A DNA stretch of 64,000 bases from contig NC_069094.1 in assembly GCF_947172395.1 (NCBI RefSeq), positions 8,050,292-8,114,291 on the forward strand. The letters run 5' to 3'. The position numbers and the translations under genes are program-made. The notes beneath the pieces were generated by a model. That model did not search any database, was not told the origin of the DNA, and saw only the letters and a list, made by a program, of their open reading frames with translations. Numbering within the stretch: the stretch's first letter is position 1; each line of letters starts with the position of its first letter. Origin of the DNA: Bicyclus anynana. Lineage: Eukaryota > Arthropoda > Insecta > Lepidoptera > Nymphalidae. Below are positions 22,201 to 37,200 of the stretch, piece by piece.

Positions 22201-25200
22201 ATATTATAAATGCGAATGTCGTCTCAACATCCGTTCTCGCAAATTTTGTATACTTACTCATTTTTGATGCTACAGGAAAAAACGTAAATTAGTATTTTCC
22301 AGGTAGGACAAAAGAATTTTCATTTTATTTTTGAAAATTTTTAGCCCACGCAAGTATGTCTCAGAGCGCCTGTGTCAGAATCATTACAGAGACTGCGAAG
22401 AGATCAATTGCAGAAGTTCGCTCAATACTTAATATCTGAGTTACCACGTCAAGTCTTACCAACGGCTCAACGTATTCTGGACGAGTTGTTGTCTGCTCAG
22501 CCCAACCAGATAAACACGACCTGTGGCGCGCCGGATCCCACCGCTGGGGCGTCCGCTTACGAGTTCACATCATGGTTTCTTGATGAGAAAACCCTGCATA
22601 ATAACATCAACAAGATACTTGTGAAGTTCTGTGTGCCAACTCCAATAGTGTTCAGGTAAAAAGCTGTTCATATAAGTCAATATTTATTTTAATTTTGCAT
22701 TGATATTAATTATTTTATGGATATCATATTATACTAAGTCTTTCTTACTATAATTTAATTAATAGTTGCTTAACAATATAAGTTATATTGTTAAGCAACT
22801 ATTTTAGGCCTCATATTGTGTGACAAACAATAACGATATTGCTAAGTAACTCATGTACAGTACAGTAAGAAAAAAAAGGAAAAATAAACATACTGGTCAA
22901 CTTGAGAACATCCTTTTTTTAACCGACTTCCAAAAAGGAGGAGGTTCTACTTTCGGCTGTATGTATGTTTTTTTTATGTATGTCCAGCGATAATTTCGTA
23001 ATTTATTGAAGTTAAAAAAAAATAATAAATAAATAAATCTTTTCTTCTTCAATGAAACAAATATCCAAAACTATTTTAGTAGAATCTAAAAATAGCTGAG
23101 TCTACCGAATTTAGCTGGGCACGTAGGAAAACACTAGCGTACTCAAGGGAGCACGTAGTCAAACCTACAGATGGGGCACAAGATTCGAAGATTGTCTCTC
23201 TCTTACACAATGGACCCGATAGCCGCACTGTAAATCCATTTAATGTTACGATATTCTTTTCATGTACCTATTGTAATTTTTCCAAAAAAAAAAAGCCCCC
23301 CACTATAGCTTGGCAAATTCGTTCGTAACACTCCCGATGGTCCGCACGGGCCGTGTAGCGTTGAAAAACCCACGACTGATGCACACCCGCGCAGTCTTTC
23401 CCCCCCGTCCCCCGCATATCATGGGAGTGTCATCAACGTACTTGCCAAGCTAAAGAAGAACATCAAGCGGGTTGCAGGGAGCCGCTGGATGCTGGCGGCC
23501 TATGCCCAGCAGTGGACGTCCATCGGCTGGTAATGATGATTGTAATTCTTCCAGTGATGTGAACTATCTGAGTACCAGCGCCCCGCCAGCGGCGTCCGAG
23601 TGGTCGTCCCTGCTGCGGCCGCTCCGAGGCCGAGAGCCCGAGGGCATGTGGAACTTGCTCTCCATAGTGAGGGAGATGTTCAAACGTAGTGACAGAAACG
23701 CCATACCTCTGCTGGAGATCATCACTGAGGAGGTCATGGCTTGCGAACAGGTATTTTGAGAAACAGCTTTTTTGTTTTTTTTTTTAGAGTTAACTCCTTA
23801 AGAATCGATTTTTCATAGTTCGCGGTATGAAAATATGGGCAGTAAATTCCATGAGCGAATGACAGCGTTACGTTTTTTGTGCGCAACCTATTCTGCGCAC
23901 CTTTCACCATGCGCTGCCTCAGCGTAAACTCCATTCGTGCGTCGAAGCTGACACACACATCTTCCAAAACTTCTAAACCGCTGAACGAATTTACGTAATT
24001 AAGATGTCGTTAGATTCGTCTTAATAACCCATGTTCTTAGATATCTTAAGTTAATGCATTAAGTGAAAAAAAAATGCTATATGGGTATCAAATTTTAGGG
24101 CTCATCAAGAGGATTTCTAAATGGTCAATTAGAAAAACCTTACTTATTAATCGCTATACAAAATACGCGAGGCGGATGACTAGATGCGAGTAGGTTAGGC
24201 AGTCGGGTTTTTAAATTTTTTTTGCACCGACTTCCAAAAAGGAGAAGATTCTACGTTCGGTTGTATGTATGTTTTTTTAAATTATTACCTTGTTAACAGA
24301 TAATAGTATGGTGGTACAGCACTAAGGCGTCGCTGGTGGCCTGGGGCGGCGGCGGCAAGCACGGCGCCGCTGGGAACTCCGCCGCTCAGCACGCGTGCTC
24401 ATCGCTGTGTGATGAAGTAATCTTATTAATATTCATTACTAGCGGGCGCCCGCGACTTCGTCCGCGTGGAAATCAACGTAAAATTTCAAGCCCTATTTCA
24501 CCACTTTAGAGGGTCGAATTTTAAAAAATTTTCAAACACTATGTTTCTTACTTTTTTCATGATTTATGAACAATTTTTAAAACTAACTCTAAAAATTAAG
24601 GAATTTCCATACAAACTTTCAACCCCTATTTTATTTTCGCAATAAAAGTATCCTATAACCTTCTCCGTATTATGGTCTTAAAGCGTGCCAAGTTTCATTT
24701 GAATTCATTCTGTAGTTTCAAGAGTGATGTCCGGCCAAGAAAATAACGGACAGACAGAGAGACAAAAAATCGAAAAAAAATATTGGCTTCAGTATCGATT
24801 ATATAATGCCCTCCCACAAAAATTTTCAAAATACCTTCAATGTACAGGATTTGCCCTGTTACAGCATTATATATATAGATCATCACATTATCACCAGGGG
24901 CATAGCTACCGCCGTATCTATCGTATCAATGATAGGGAGCCCCCGGAGTAACACCCCTTATGTGTGTAAGCAAAAATTTGTAAAATACATTATATAAGTA
25001 CATTTGTGAATACACAATCTCATTCAATCTGGTGTTTCCCTGGAAAAAAATCTTATAGATATATAAAAAACTGCTTATATATCTCTTCAGACATGACAGA
25101 AGTCGATAAAATCAATCTTTTTTTTCCCGGATTAAGAGTGCGCCCAGAAGTTGGAAACATTCTACATAGGTTAAGTTACTGTTTCTATTTTAAGCAATCA

Positions 25201-28200
25201 TTATTGTTTCTTTTGTGAGAAATCTTTTCCCTTCATTTGATCCCTGAACTAATTTTGATACAGGGCGAGGGCTCCTCTAAGGCCCTTATTATCAACCTAT
25301 TTTTAATGGCCTATCATTTTGTAGAAGGAGATATCCAGAGCTTAGTTTAGCAGCTTTTAGAGCTTTAGGAGAACTTAATTAACTTTGACTTTTAGAGCTT
25401 TAGGATTTCGGTAAGTAATCAAATCAAACTTTTATTGTAACGTTAGTGGGATTTTATGTATTCGTATTTATAGGCCGCAATGCTATGGAAACGCTATTGA
25501 ATAATTAATGGTTATACTTCGTTTGAACAGGTTGTAGTACTATGGCGACTCGCTTCATTAAACCCGGGGCTGGCGCCGCACGAGAGAGACACTCTACACG
25601 AACAGTTTGCTCAGTGGCACATCAAAGTTCTTGACAAGGTAACGTTCTTGACAAGGTAATTTGAAAAAGGAAATCACATGGTCTTAGGTGGCCTTCTTAG
25701 TATATAGGATATGATTTATTCAACCTATACAGGTTTCATCTGTGTAATTTATTTAAAAAATACATGATCGTAAATGGTACACTAGACCAGACTTATAATT
25801 TTGCTAAGCCTAGTATTTTATTTAAATTATTTTCCGAAATTCCATTTATTTATGCAGTTAGTACCAGGTTAGAAGTGTTTAAACATACATTTGATATTTT
25901 TAGTTAATATTTACTTGTTTATTTATTCACTGTTTAATTTATTTTTATGGCTTGGTTTACAAGCACTTTTGAAACGTCAAATTAATCTACAGTAAAAAAC
26001 TGCATATTATTTATAAGGTCATCAGTGTCTTTCTTTGTTTGTTTCAACTTGAAAAAAATCTATTAAAAATGAAAATCAATAAAAACCTTATTCCAGGTGG
26101 CAAAGAACCGTGCCAATCATAACATAAACACATCGACTTCCTCCCATCCGCGGCACTCTCGCGCGCACTCCCATCCCCCATACATCAATGGCATCAGCGA
26201 GAACGAGGTGTTCCCCGGTTTCAATCCAGCCATGGAGGCCTGCTTCCTGGAGTGGGACGACTACCAGATACCGGGGGTCACTTACACTAAGGACCTGAAC
26301 CCCATGTACCACAGCCCGTTCACCATCTTCCGCCATGCCGACAAGGATAGTGTTCATCAGGTTTGTAATACTTATGGAGTGCTATCGCCATGTTTTATTC
26401 TTCCGCCAAACAGTATTGCTGTGATTGTGCTGTGGAGTCTGAATCGGTGGTGGTTTATACACGCAGTAAAGTTTGCAGAATTTCTAATAGTACGAGATCC
26501 GGCATAAGAAATATATATCCTTATCTGTTGTTTATCTAGGATATATATATATATATTTTTAATTTATTTATTTTCCTTCCCTTAATTAAAAAATGTCCTG
26601 CTTTGACACTGCAACTGTGGAGTTGGCAGAGATATAAACAGCTTACTAATGTTATTAATTGTATACTCTCATCAATTATTATTTACTCATCTAATATGTC
26701 AAATCAAAGCTTATAAAATAAATAAATTAACTAGGACACCTATTTGCAATGTGTCACTGTGAATATTATCTATCATTTATTTCTTATCACTAATAAATAA
26801 CAGATGAGGGTATTTATTTCTAATGCCGGATCTTAGACCATATGAATATATTTCTCAATATTATATCTTAAAGACGGGTATAGTTATTATAAGTATAATT
26901 TTGCAGGTGAACTCCTCAAAGGCAGTGTTGAATAACGAAATGTCGCTCAGCTATCGGCTCACGAACCCGGACCCTTCCCATCAGGGTCACAGGACGTTGG
27001 TGCACAGACCCAATCGGATTACTGTTGACATCGCCATGCCAGGACCGTCCAGTCAGGTAATGTTTCAGTTGTATCCAAGTTAAAACTATGTTGCTTCTGA
27101 TCACTAAGCTAAGTTTGATAAAGCAATGATTTCATGTTAAGGTAGAATTATCAAGTTTTTTTTATGTATAATAAGTAAATTGCCAGGTGGTCACTATAAT
27201 TAACCATTATTAAATATCATTAATGATAGCTTGGCCAGGAGTTTTTGAGACAACCTACTCGCAATATTTTTTAAATGTACTTTTGATATAAAACATTTTT
27301 CATCCATTAAACAGATGGGTGAAGGTTGTGTCTTGTGTTCGCTAATATACTCTAAATTGTATGTGCTTGCGAGTGGAGTTGGTTTTTACTTTTTTTATTT
27401 GTTTTTTTTTCTTGAGTTATTGATGTTTATTTTTTCAATAGCCCTGTGGTTCTGGAGAGAGAACGAATGAAGTTCGAGACACAGGTCCTAGTGATGGGAA
27501 TCATTCCAGTGTGTCATCCGAAGGTAAATGACTAATTTAATTGTTTCAATAGTACTGATTGTTATAAATAATTTTCTCAATAGTTTAAATAATTTTGTAA
27601 AGTTGATCCTTATGGTAAATTTTACTAAATAGAATCGATCATACCTAGTGAAGTGTAGACGTAGAATACAAAGAGACTAACTTGGAATTTGTATTCCATA
27701 ATATTATTCCGGTATTGCTACAACTTATACTTAAACATCAAGTTAAGTGCTTAAATGGTGACTTGTAAAAGTACCCTGGTGCCTGCCAGGGTACTTTTTA
27801 ACCGACTTCAAAAAAGGAGGAGATTCTCAATTCGACTGTTTTTTTTTGTATGAATGTTACCTGATTACTCGAAGACGCCTGGACCGATTTGAATAATTTT
27901 TTTTCTTATTCTTTTTCTGAATACATATTATTCGTTTTAATACAGGTTTCTGTGAAAATGAGGAAGAGATACTCCAACAAAGCGGCGGGGACACAGATTC
28001 TCAAGAGTCCAGCTCAACGGGTGCGTCATCTGAGGACGCCGCGCGCCGCGTGTCTCACGACGACTCCGTGTCGGACGACGAGTGCAACCTTTACTACTAC
28101 GATGCCGCAGCGGCGAGACGAGTTGCCGTCGAGAATACTGCTTCTGAACATTTGAATCCGGTATGTTATACGATATCTATCTATCTATACTATAATAAAA

Positions 28201-31200
28201 GAGAAGAAATCGAGTCTGTTTTTGACCAAATTTAACTAAAATCATGTTAGGGCGATTAGAAATGAGCAATAGAATACAAAAATATATTTTTTAATTTTCT
28301 TGTCTGTCTGTCCGTCCTTCTGTCTGTATCTTCTCGCTATTTTCTGGTTCTATTTAACGGATTTTAATGCGGTTATCACAAATAGATTAAGCAAAGTCCG
28401 AGGCAACATATATTGTTTCATTAAGATCGAACATATAGAAAAAAAGTTATCTTGAAAAAACTCAAATTGAAAATTGAATTGCTCTAAGTTTTCCACTATA
28501 ACTGTGTAATATCGATATTGAGCTCAGACCAATTATTGTATGGACCTGCTTCGCTAGACGTTACTTTTCTGTCAAAGTATATGATCAACAACCTTATGCG
28601 ATTATAAAAACTGTCTTTAAAGTAATCGATGTTTCATAGTTTTAATCGTGTTTGTCGGTTAAAAAGCTCGGTAAAAATACCTTTTTGTGTAGTTGAATGG
28701 TGTAAAAAACGGTCAAAAACTTCTAGTGTAGTAAAAAATATACACCAAATCTAACCTCGTTTTCTTCAGAAAATGACAGATTATTTTATTCGTAAATTTG
28801 GGTGCGATACTGGTCCTTCTCTAATTGGTCTGGGATATTGAGGCATATATTCTATACTCAACTGACTATGATGATGATGATGATGATGATATTGTTCGCA
28901 GAGTGCCAGTGGCAGCAACAGTCGGAACACCGTTGAGGAGTTAGGGTGGGGCTGCGGGTGGGAGGTCTCGTTCGCGCGCGCCGAGGGTCTCCACGCGCAC
29001 GGACACGCGCGGGAGGCCTGCGCGCTCGGCGCCAGGCTTGCTGCGGACTTGCTGGCTAGCCCCCCGGCACTGGGTATATTTTACTTTGTACTGTCATATT
29101 TGTACGAAAGCGACTACGCGTGAAACTCTGTCTTTTACAAATCCCGTGAGAATTGTTCTGGAGTTTGGATCGTGCCGTGTTGCAAGAACCAGCTCATGAT
29201 TAAGGGTATGGGTTCGAAACTAGTCGGGTATACTCTGACGTCTGAGTTTTTGCCGTGTTTCATAATACATGAAAATTTTACTTTACATCACTCTTTCGAA
29301 GACTGGCAACACTCACTGTTCGAAGACTACAAACAGTGCATGTTGCTTTTTTTTTTTAATCTTTACAAGTTAGCCCTTGACTACAAAATCACTTGATGGT
29401 AAGTGATGATGCAATCTAAGATGGAAGCGGGCTAACTTGTTAGGAGGAGGAGGATGAAAATCCACACCCCTTTCGGTTTCTACACGACATCGTACCGGAA
29501 CGCTAAATCGCTTGGCGGTACGCCTTTGTCGGTAGGGTTGTAACTAGCCACGGCCAAAGCCTCCCACCAGCCAAAATATTGCTAGTGATGACCTAAGACT
29601 TGGTCGCTAACTATGGGTTTCATAAAAAGGCTCAAGAGTCACACAGCGGGCGATGGAGCGAGCTATGCTAGGAGTATCTCTGCGTGATCAAATCAGAAAT
29701 AAGGAGATCCGCAGACGAACCAAAGTTTCCGATATGGCTCAACGAGTCGCAAAGCTGAAGTGACAATGGGCGGGGCACACAGATTGCCAAGGGGCTGGAA
29801 TGGCGACCCCGCACCAGAAAGCGCAGTGTTGGTCGACCCCCCACCAGGTGGACTGACGACATCAAGCGAGTGGACATCATCTTTGGATGTAGGCGGCTCA
29901 GGAACGTGATGATTGCCTGATTGATGATGTCCTGCAGTGGATGTGCTGCCATCTACAGGCATTCATGAAACGGTGTTTGTAATGTCATACTTCCAGTAGA
30001 TGGCGCTCTTAGAGAACTTTGAAAAATCCCTTTTGTAATTTTTGTGAAATGAGATCTGAGACTTTTTTTTATTTTGTCCTGTCCTGCAATTTTGGACCAT
30101 TAAAAAGAATGGACCTGTTTCACACCCAAATTCACCAACAAAAAAGTCTGTCGTTTTTTAAGTGGGACGAGGTAAACTCACACATCGAAAACCACACACA
30201 CACACACACACACACACACCAATAAGTATATTCTGTGTCCATACACTACACACAACTATATAATTGACTTGCAATTTTTTGCCGTTCCGTCAAAAGAATC
30301 GATTCTTTTTAGAAATCGTTTTATTACAAATTTGATAAAATTATGGTAGAAATACTTACAAATGAAACGTTACTCCATCTTTTACTAAACTACAAGTTTT
30401 TGGCCGTTTTTTATGCCATTCAACTACACAAACCGGCATTTTTAGGGAGCTCTTTACACGACGAAAACGATTACAATAATGAAACATCGATTCTATAGCA
30501 ACAGTTTTTACAAACGCGATAGATCATTGATTGATCTTTGACAGAGGAGTAACGGTTTACGAGGCAGGTCCTTTCTTTTTAATGGTCTAAGCCTGCAATG
30601 GACGTCCAGCGATATTATCATGATCACTCTTTTACTTGCAGGAGCGGGCGGTGGTACCGGCGGCGGAGTGGGCTCGATACTGAGCGCTGCGGCTGAGGCG
30701 AGGCGCGCGCGGCGCCGCCACACGCCCTCGCTGCGCCTGTGCGCCGCCAGCCACCGCCTCTCATGCCTCGCGTCCGCCACGCTCGCTAAATGCGCCTTCC
30801 TCTGCACCGTCAGTATCCTGTAGTTAATCCTATAAGTTATTTAAGCAATAGCTATAGTCTGGCAAGTTCGTCGATGACACTCCCATGATATGCGGGCGAC
30901 GGGGGGAAAGACTGCGCGTGTGTGAAATGTGGGTTTTCATTCATCGCTACACGCCCCCCGGCCCGCGCGGACCATCTGGAGTGTTACGAACGAAGTTGCT
31001 AAGTTATAGGTGGCACTTTTAAACTGTCTATTGTTTTTCTATTAGATCGTGTTAATGCCGAAATGTGGCAAAACACTAAACACTCTGTTGAAAAATTTCA
31101 AATTATACGTTTTCTTTTCAAACACTTTGTGATCCTGCAAATTTAAAAGATCGTGTAGGATCTCATGTGTGTTATATATATATAATTTTTTTGAGACTAA

Positions 31201-34200
31201 ATACTCTCAAATTTTAATTTAAAATTAAACTTTTGATTGAAAATCCGAAAACGCTGTCTGACATGATATATGTGTTATCTGTGCCATTACGTCAAGCAGC
31301 TTTTGTTTACTAGTTTTCGCCTTTCAGTTTTTTTACCACGATTTTTAATGTTCACACAATATATGTATTATGTATAGGTATATCAACAAAGGATTGTCTG
31401 ATATTTACAGGTGTTGGCAGAATTCAACGAACACCACGAGCTAGCATTCCGCGTAGGTCTATACGCGCTGGAGATGGCGCGCCCGCCCGCCAGCACCAAG
31501 GCTTTGGAAGTGAAACTGAACAACCAGGAGACTGAGCTCGTCTCTCTGCTGAAGAAACTGCCGACAGGGCCCGAACAACTGGTGCTGGCGAGGGAGAAGG
31601 CGGAGCAGTTACGCGATGGAACGCTTAGGTATAAAAATATAGACCGTGCCATCGATATAAATCGTTAGACGGGCCCCTCCATATTAAAGAACGCAAAATT
31701 TTATGTCATTACCCAAAGACGTTCACGCACATCTTTATGTTAGTACTTAACAAGCGCGTGCTGTGAGTGGACGTGGACTTTTCACATGAGCATTTTCTGT
31801 ATTTTCTTATTTTAATCCCTTAACTATGCCTTCGTGTTCATTTTGGAACACAAAACACAACATGAATAAAGAGAAATGTATTACGAGTGATGACGTACTC
31901 AATGTGCGAAACCAATTCCGCAACGCTTTGAGGCCCATCTAACGATCTACGATCGATGGACTGTGCTAGTTTTTTTTTAAAGAATATCTTTTATTTTAAT
32001 ATGACCAATATTCTCAGTCCAATTAGTCGGAAAAGACTGTTAGGAGTGGGTACGACAATAGACCAACGGGGATCGAACCACCACCCCTCGGTCCAGTCCA
32101 ACCGCTCTTACCGTTGAGCTATTGAGGCTGTTAAAAAAGTTCCACTGTCTGTAAACCGCCCGACAGTTATTTAGTCCAATACAAGAAACTCCTTATAAAT
32201 ATTAACAATAACCTTAAAGTAATTCACACCCTAACGAAAAAAAATGTTTTAATTTATGAATAAATTTAAACATACTGTTTAATTCTGTTTCGTAAGTATG
32301 AAGTCTTTGAACTTTGACGTAGTTTAGGCTAAAGTGAATGACCTCAAAGGGACCGACGAACCGCATGGCATCGCGGCGAATATGTAAATCCCGCTCGTTT
32401 TTTTTTAATTTCTTGCTTTATAATATTAGCGCTGAAAAATTACCAAAAGGTTTTTATAAATAAAAAAGGAAATGTATTACATAATATTTTATTTAAATAA
32501 TTGTGTATCAGTCGCTCTATTAGATTTACAATGGTATGCCCAAATAAAACAAATAATTTACAGGAACCGTGGACCCGCTTTGCTGCCGATCGCGCTTGCG
32601 AGTTTCTTGTTTGACGTTCTCGTTTTGTCCTCTGCTGATAAAGAGAACAAACATCCCGTAAGTATCTGTATACTATACTCAGTTCCACAATTATCCGCCT
32701 ACTTTAATTTACTCACGTCATATTAAAGTGGGCGGATAATTGTGTCTCTGTTTTATATTGAAAATAATTGCAATAAAACATTATCAATAAATACAACACA
32801 AAACATTATGAATAATTACAACAAAACATTATTGCACAAAATCACTAACGCGACTAGTAGCGTGACAGTGTTTACGCTGTCTAACAAACAACTGAGCTCA
32901 ATACTCTCCATAATAACATAAATAATGAATGTTAACACCACCCGTAATCGAGGAACTCGTAACACAATGTTACTTACTTGTCACAATTTTCATCTCAGAT
33001 TGTTTGTGTATTACCAATATATGTATGTTTATTTTATTAAGTATTTATATATTTAAGTATTATTAATGTATATATGTGTATATTATGATTATATATAGTA
33101 TGTATTTTGTAAACTTTATTATTTTCTCTGTCCTCTTTCTCACTGGTTTATATGCTCCTTCAAGTTAGGTAACTTGGAAGAGATCACTATTAGTGATAAG
33201 GTCGCCTCTTGCACTGCATTTTTTCCTTAGTTCTAAGATTTTGTATTTTTATAAATATGTTTGTTGCAATAAAGTTATTTAAATAAATAAATAACGCCTG
33301 CTTGTAATCAACAGACAAGAGTGCCGCCAGATGAAATGTTAGGGTTCGAAGCGGCCGTGGCGGCGTTGGGCCTGAAAGCGAATGTGTCAGAGGCAGACCA
33401 TCCTCTCCTCTGCGAAGGGACGAGGCGCCAGCGCGGCGAGCTGGCCCTCAATCTCCTGTCCTTCTATAAGGATGATCCTGTTAAGCTAGCAAGGATAATG
33501 AACAAGGTAAGAAAAAGAAAAAAATGTACACTTATAAATGTTTTGTGTTAGATTCATTTGTACGTTTGCATGTAACTGTTAAGTTTAGCCTTTGAGCTCG
33601 ATTTTGACTAATTTTTACTCAATTTAAACTTGATAAGTCTTATCAAGGATCAATGACAAGACAATAATAGATGAGATTAGATTACTTGGGATGGAACGAA
33701 CTGACACGAGACAAGACAATACATCATAATCATATTTAGTTAATAAAGAACGAGCACAAACTCTACTCTGTTAAAAAAGGAGATGGTCCAAAATTGTATG
33801 GAGCCCAGGTCTAGTCATTGTACCCTAGAGGAAATAAAAGAATTTTTTTTTTTTTTAACTATTTGTGATTATACAAATCTACGAATTTACTTTAATTCTT
33901 TCGAAATAATATTCATTATCTTCCAAGAAATGCAACAGTATTAAGGGTAATAATGGCGGATTGATGACGTTTTCAATGCAGTAATCAATTTAACGTTTGC
34001 TGTCAATTGTCATGTCATAGTTGCTCTAAGGGCGCCATCTTGATATAACTCAAACTCTTGGGTTTTAATTTTATTTTTTGTTTTTATTTAGTTACATTTA
34101 TTCACTTTAATAAATTTTAATAAGATCCTTGTATTTTTAAAATTTTAATAATACGGGGTACAAGAGTGGACCTGAAATGGACCATCTCCTTTGAAAGTTT

Positions 34201-37200
34201 GTCAGCCCATGCCCCTACGTCATAGGTGAGTACAGTATCCAATTACTAAGTTTGAATCGTGGTGGCTTTGGGATATAGTCAGTCAGTAGATTTCAAAATG
34301 TCCTGACCTTCAACCGACAAAGTACAAAGCGTATTTGTCTTAAACGCTTTATATTAGTTTCACTGACCATGTGACCATAACCTTAAAATCCTTAACTGAT
34401 TCGTTTGAGATTGATTTTGACTCACTTTGACCAGTCAGATTTAATTTAAATTTTGTAGACTTATCAAGGATCGATGACAATTTAAAAAGAAAAAAAAGAA
34501 ATCATTGCTTATAATTTCAACCTTGTTTTACTTCCCATTGATCGAATCTTAACATGCTTTTATACTTGTTTTACCTTTATGTTTGCTTGTTTATTTGTAA
34601 CCAACTCCTTTGAGCTCGATTTCTACTCACTTTAAATGGTCAGATTGAATTTAAACTTTGTAGGCTTATGACGGATCGATGACAATACAATATTTAAAGA
34701 AATGATAAGTTAGCCTAAACTGCCTTGCCCAAAGTGAGCACACATTTTATCGCTTATAAACATGGTTCAACAATTTTCCAAAATTCTATATAAAAAAGTG
34801 ATACAAGAAAATTAATTTCATTGTAAAATTTGGTGTTGGACATCTATTGTTGTAAATATATAACAATGAACCCTATGTTTTCTTGAATGTGAAATGAAAT
34901 TGATTTTTTTTTTAAAAACCTTTTGTAGTGAAGGCCTTCTCCGGGTCCTGCCATTGCGGTAGGTCTTTTGCCTTTTTTGTAACAAGTTTTTGCCGGTAAA
35001 GTTTGTAATGTCGTCGGCCCACCGATAGCGTCGTCTGCCTCTGCCTCGTGGTCCCTTAGATCCTTTAGGTCCCGGTATTCCTTGTGTTCGTTTGTTGTTC
35101 GTTTTCCTTGTGTTTGATTGACGATCCCTTGGCAACAACAACGAGTCGATCTATTTCGTGTTATTTTATGTTCCTAGCGTTATTTGTTCTTATTTAACAA
35201 TGCCTATATGTAAACTACAACCGTTTGACATAAATTCTGAACAGTGGCTGGTCTATTTAAGATAAGTTAGACAATCTATACTTATAAATCTAATTTAAAT
35301 TAGAAAAAAAATAAAATAATACATAATATTGAACGAAATTAAAGATGAACTGAAACTGTTACCTAATCAATTTACTCATAGTTAAGGAAACAAGGATGAT
35401 GATTTCTATGACTTGTGAAATTGGTCAAACACTAAGAATCAAATCGTTTTAAAATAGCTGAGCGTTGTTTGCGAGCTTGATCGTCTACTGTTTTTTGCTT
35501 ATATTGACAGCATTCAGCGTTACAAAACATTGTGCAATTTTGGAACAATTCAATAACCGCGTGGAACGTTTCTTGGCCGTGTACTCTCTCGTTCGGTGAC
35601 CAGTGCCAAAGTGCAGAGAAATTGACAAAATATCGTCCAATGGCTGGAACTAGCACAACTCTGCCGTTCCAGTTCCATATATTTCGTCCCAAAGCATTGT
35701 AAGACAGCGGTATTTCAGGTTGCATCGCTATTGGTTGGTTTAAATTTGTCTATCTTCACAACATTATTTTCTCAATGGTCGTTTGTTAGCGCCACAGATT
35801 TGGCCTGGATTTAACACCATTAGTTTTTTTTTCAAGGGGATGTTGTTCAATAAACCCCACAACCACCTGTGCCTTTAAGAATATCAACTTAAATTAGCCA
35901 CAATTAAGCAGATAGATGATAAAAAAATTCGACAAAAAAAGTGCGTATGTGCCAGCAAAACAAATCTGTATGTATGTATCTGAAAAATATATTCTATTGA
36001 CGATGCAGAAGCGCAAAAAGAAATTTGCACACTACAAAAAGTGTCCCCCTGTATATTAAAGTAACAGAAAACTATAAATTGCAGCTTCTGGACCGTGACA
36101 TCCATCAGCTGACGAAGGGGCCCATGGTCAGCATGTACTACACCAACAACGCGCGCCTCGCCGCCGCCTACCGCACAGAGCCGCCCGCGTACAGCCACCA
36201 AGTTCACGCCATTCACACGCAACACTCTGCGCCTGTTGTCCCGCCACCAGTGAGATACCACCTTTATACGATTTTATAGCTACCACCACAGAGTAAAGAG
36301 TGATCCAGAAGACAGTGATACCCATAAAAACCAGACGTCACGCGTCTCTTTGACATCCGCATATACAGACTTTTTTCATAGTTAGTATTTCAAAATTTAA
36401 CACTAAAAACAATTACGTAAGCTAATGTAATATTCAATAATTACCAATAAAAATACTTCATTTTATATCTTTAATTGCTGAGAAGAGTTTACAATATTTA
36501 AAAACATTTTTCGTAAATAAAATTGAAAATTACTGATGCGACCCTGTGTCGTACTGTCTCGAGAATGTATTCGTTTTTGAATTTTGTACCTATTTGGAGC
36601 GGCTTCTGTATTTTGAAGATGCTCAAGTGAGAGTCAGGAAAAACTTTTCTAATAGTAATTTTAAATAAATAAAAAGTATTTATGAAATTCTTTCCTAATA
36701 AAACTCGATTAGTTTAATTTATATATTTGTTATAATAATTATTTGTGCAATTATATTTATGTCAGATTTATATTTATCACAATAGTTAGTTATATATCGA
36801 TAATAATAATCAATTTCCAGGTAGACTTAACTTTAATGAAATATTTAATGTGGTTTTATATTTTACTGCCTTTGCCGAGCGATTATTAAAGATTTACAAT
36901 GAGCTATACATTTTTCTTTGTTGTCCAATACAGGTTTCAGTATGTCCGCTGGTTGGCGAAATGGATCGTATGACAGTATCTGAAAGCGGCCCGTCCCCGC
37001 CAGCAATGCCGCATTCCTCCCATCAAACGCTTCAAACGCATCAAACACATCAAACGCATCAGACGCACCAAACGCATCAAACGCACCAAACGCATCAGAC
37101 GCACCCAACGCATCAAACGCACCAAACGCATCAGACGCACCAACCGCATCAGACGCACCAAACGCATCAGACGCACCAAACGCATCAGACTCACCAGACG

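Noticed and set aside
29668..29962. Minus-strand ORFs of 89-94 aa
   Set aside because: Antisense shadows of the RTE reverse-transcriptase C-terminal fragment on the plus strand.
34818..35725. Minus-strand ORFs of 97-107 aa in intron 16
   Set aside because: No domain recognised; one is Arg/Lys-rich in a way typical of random frames; no splice context.
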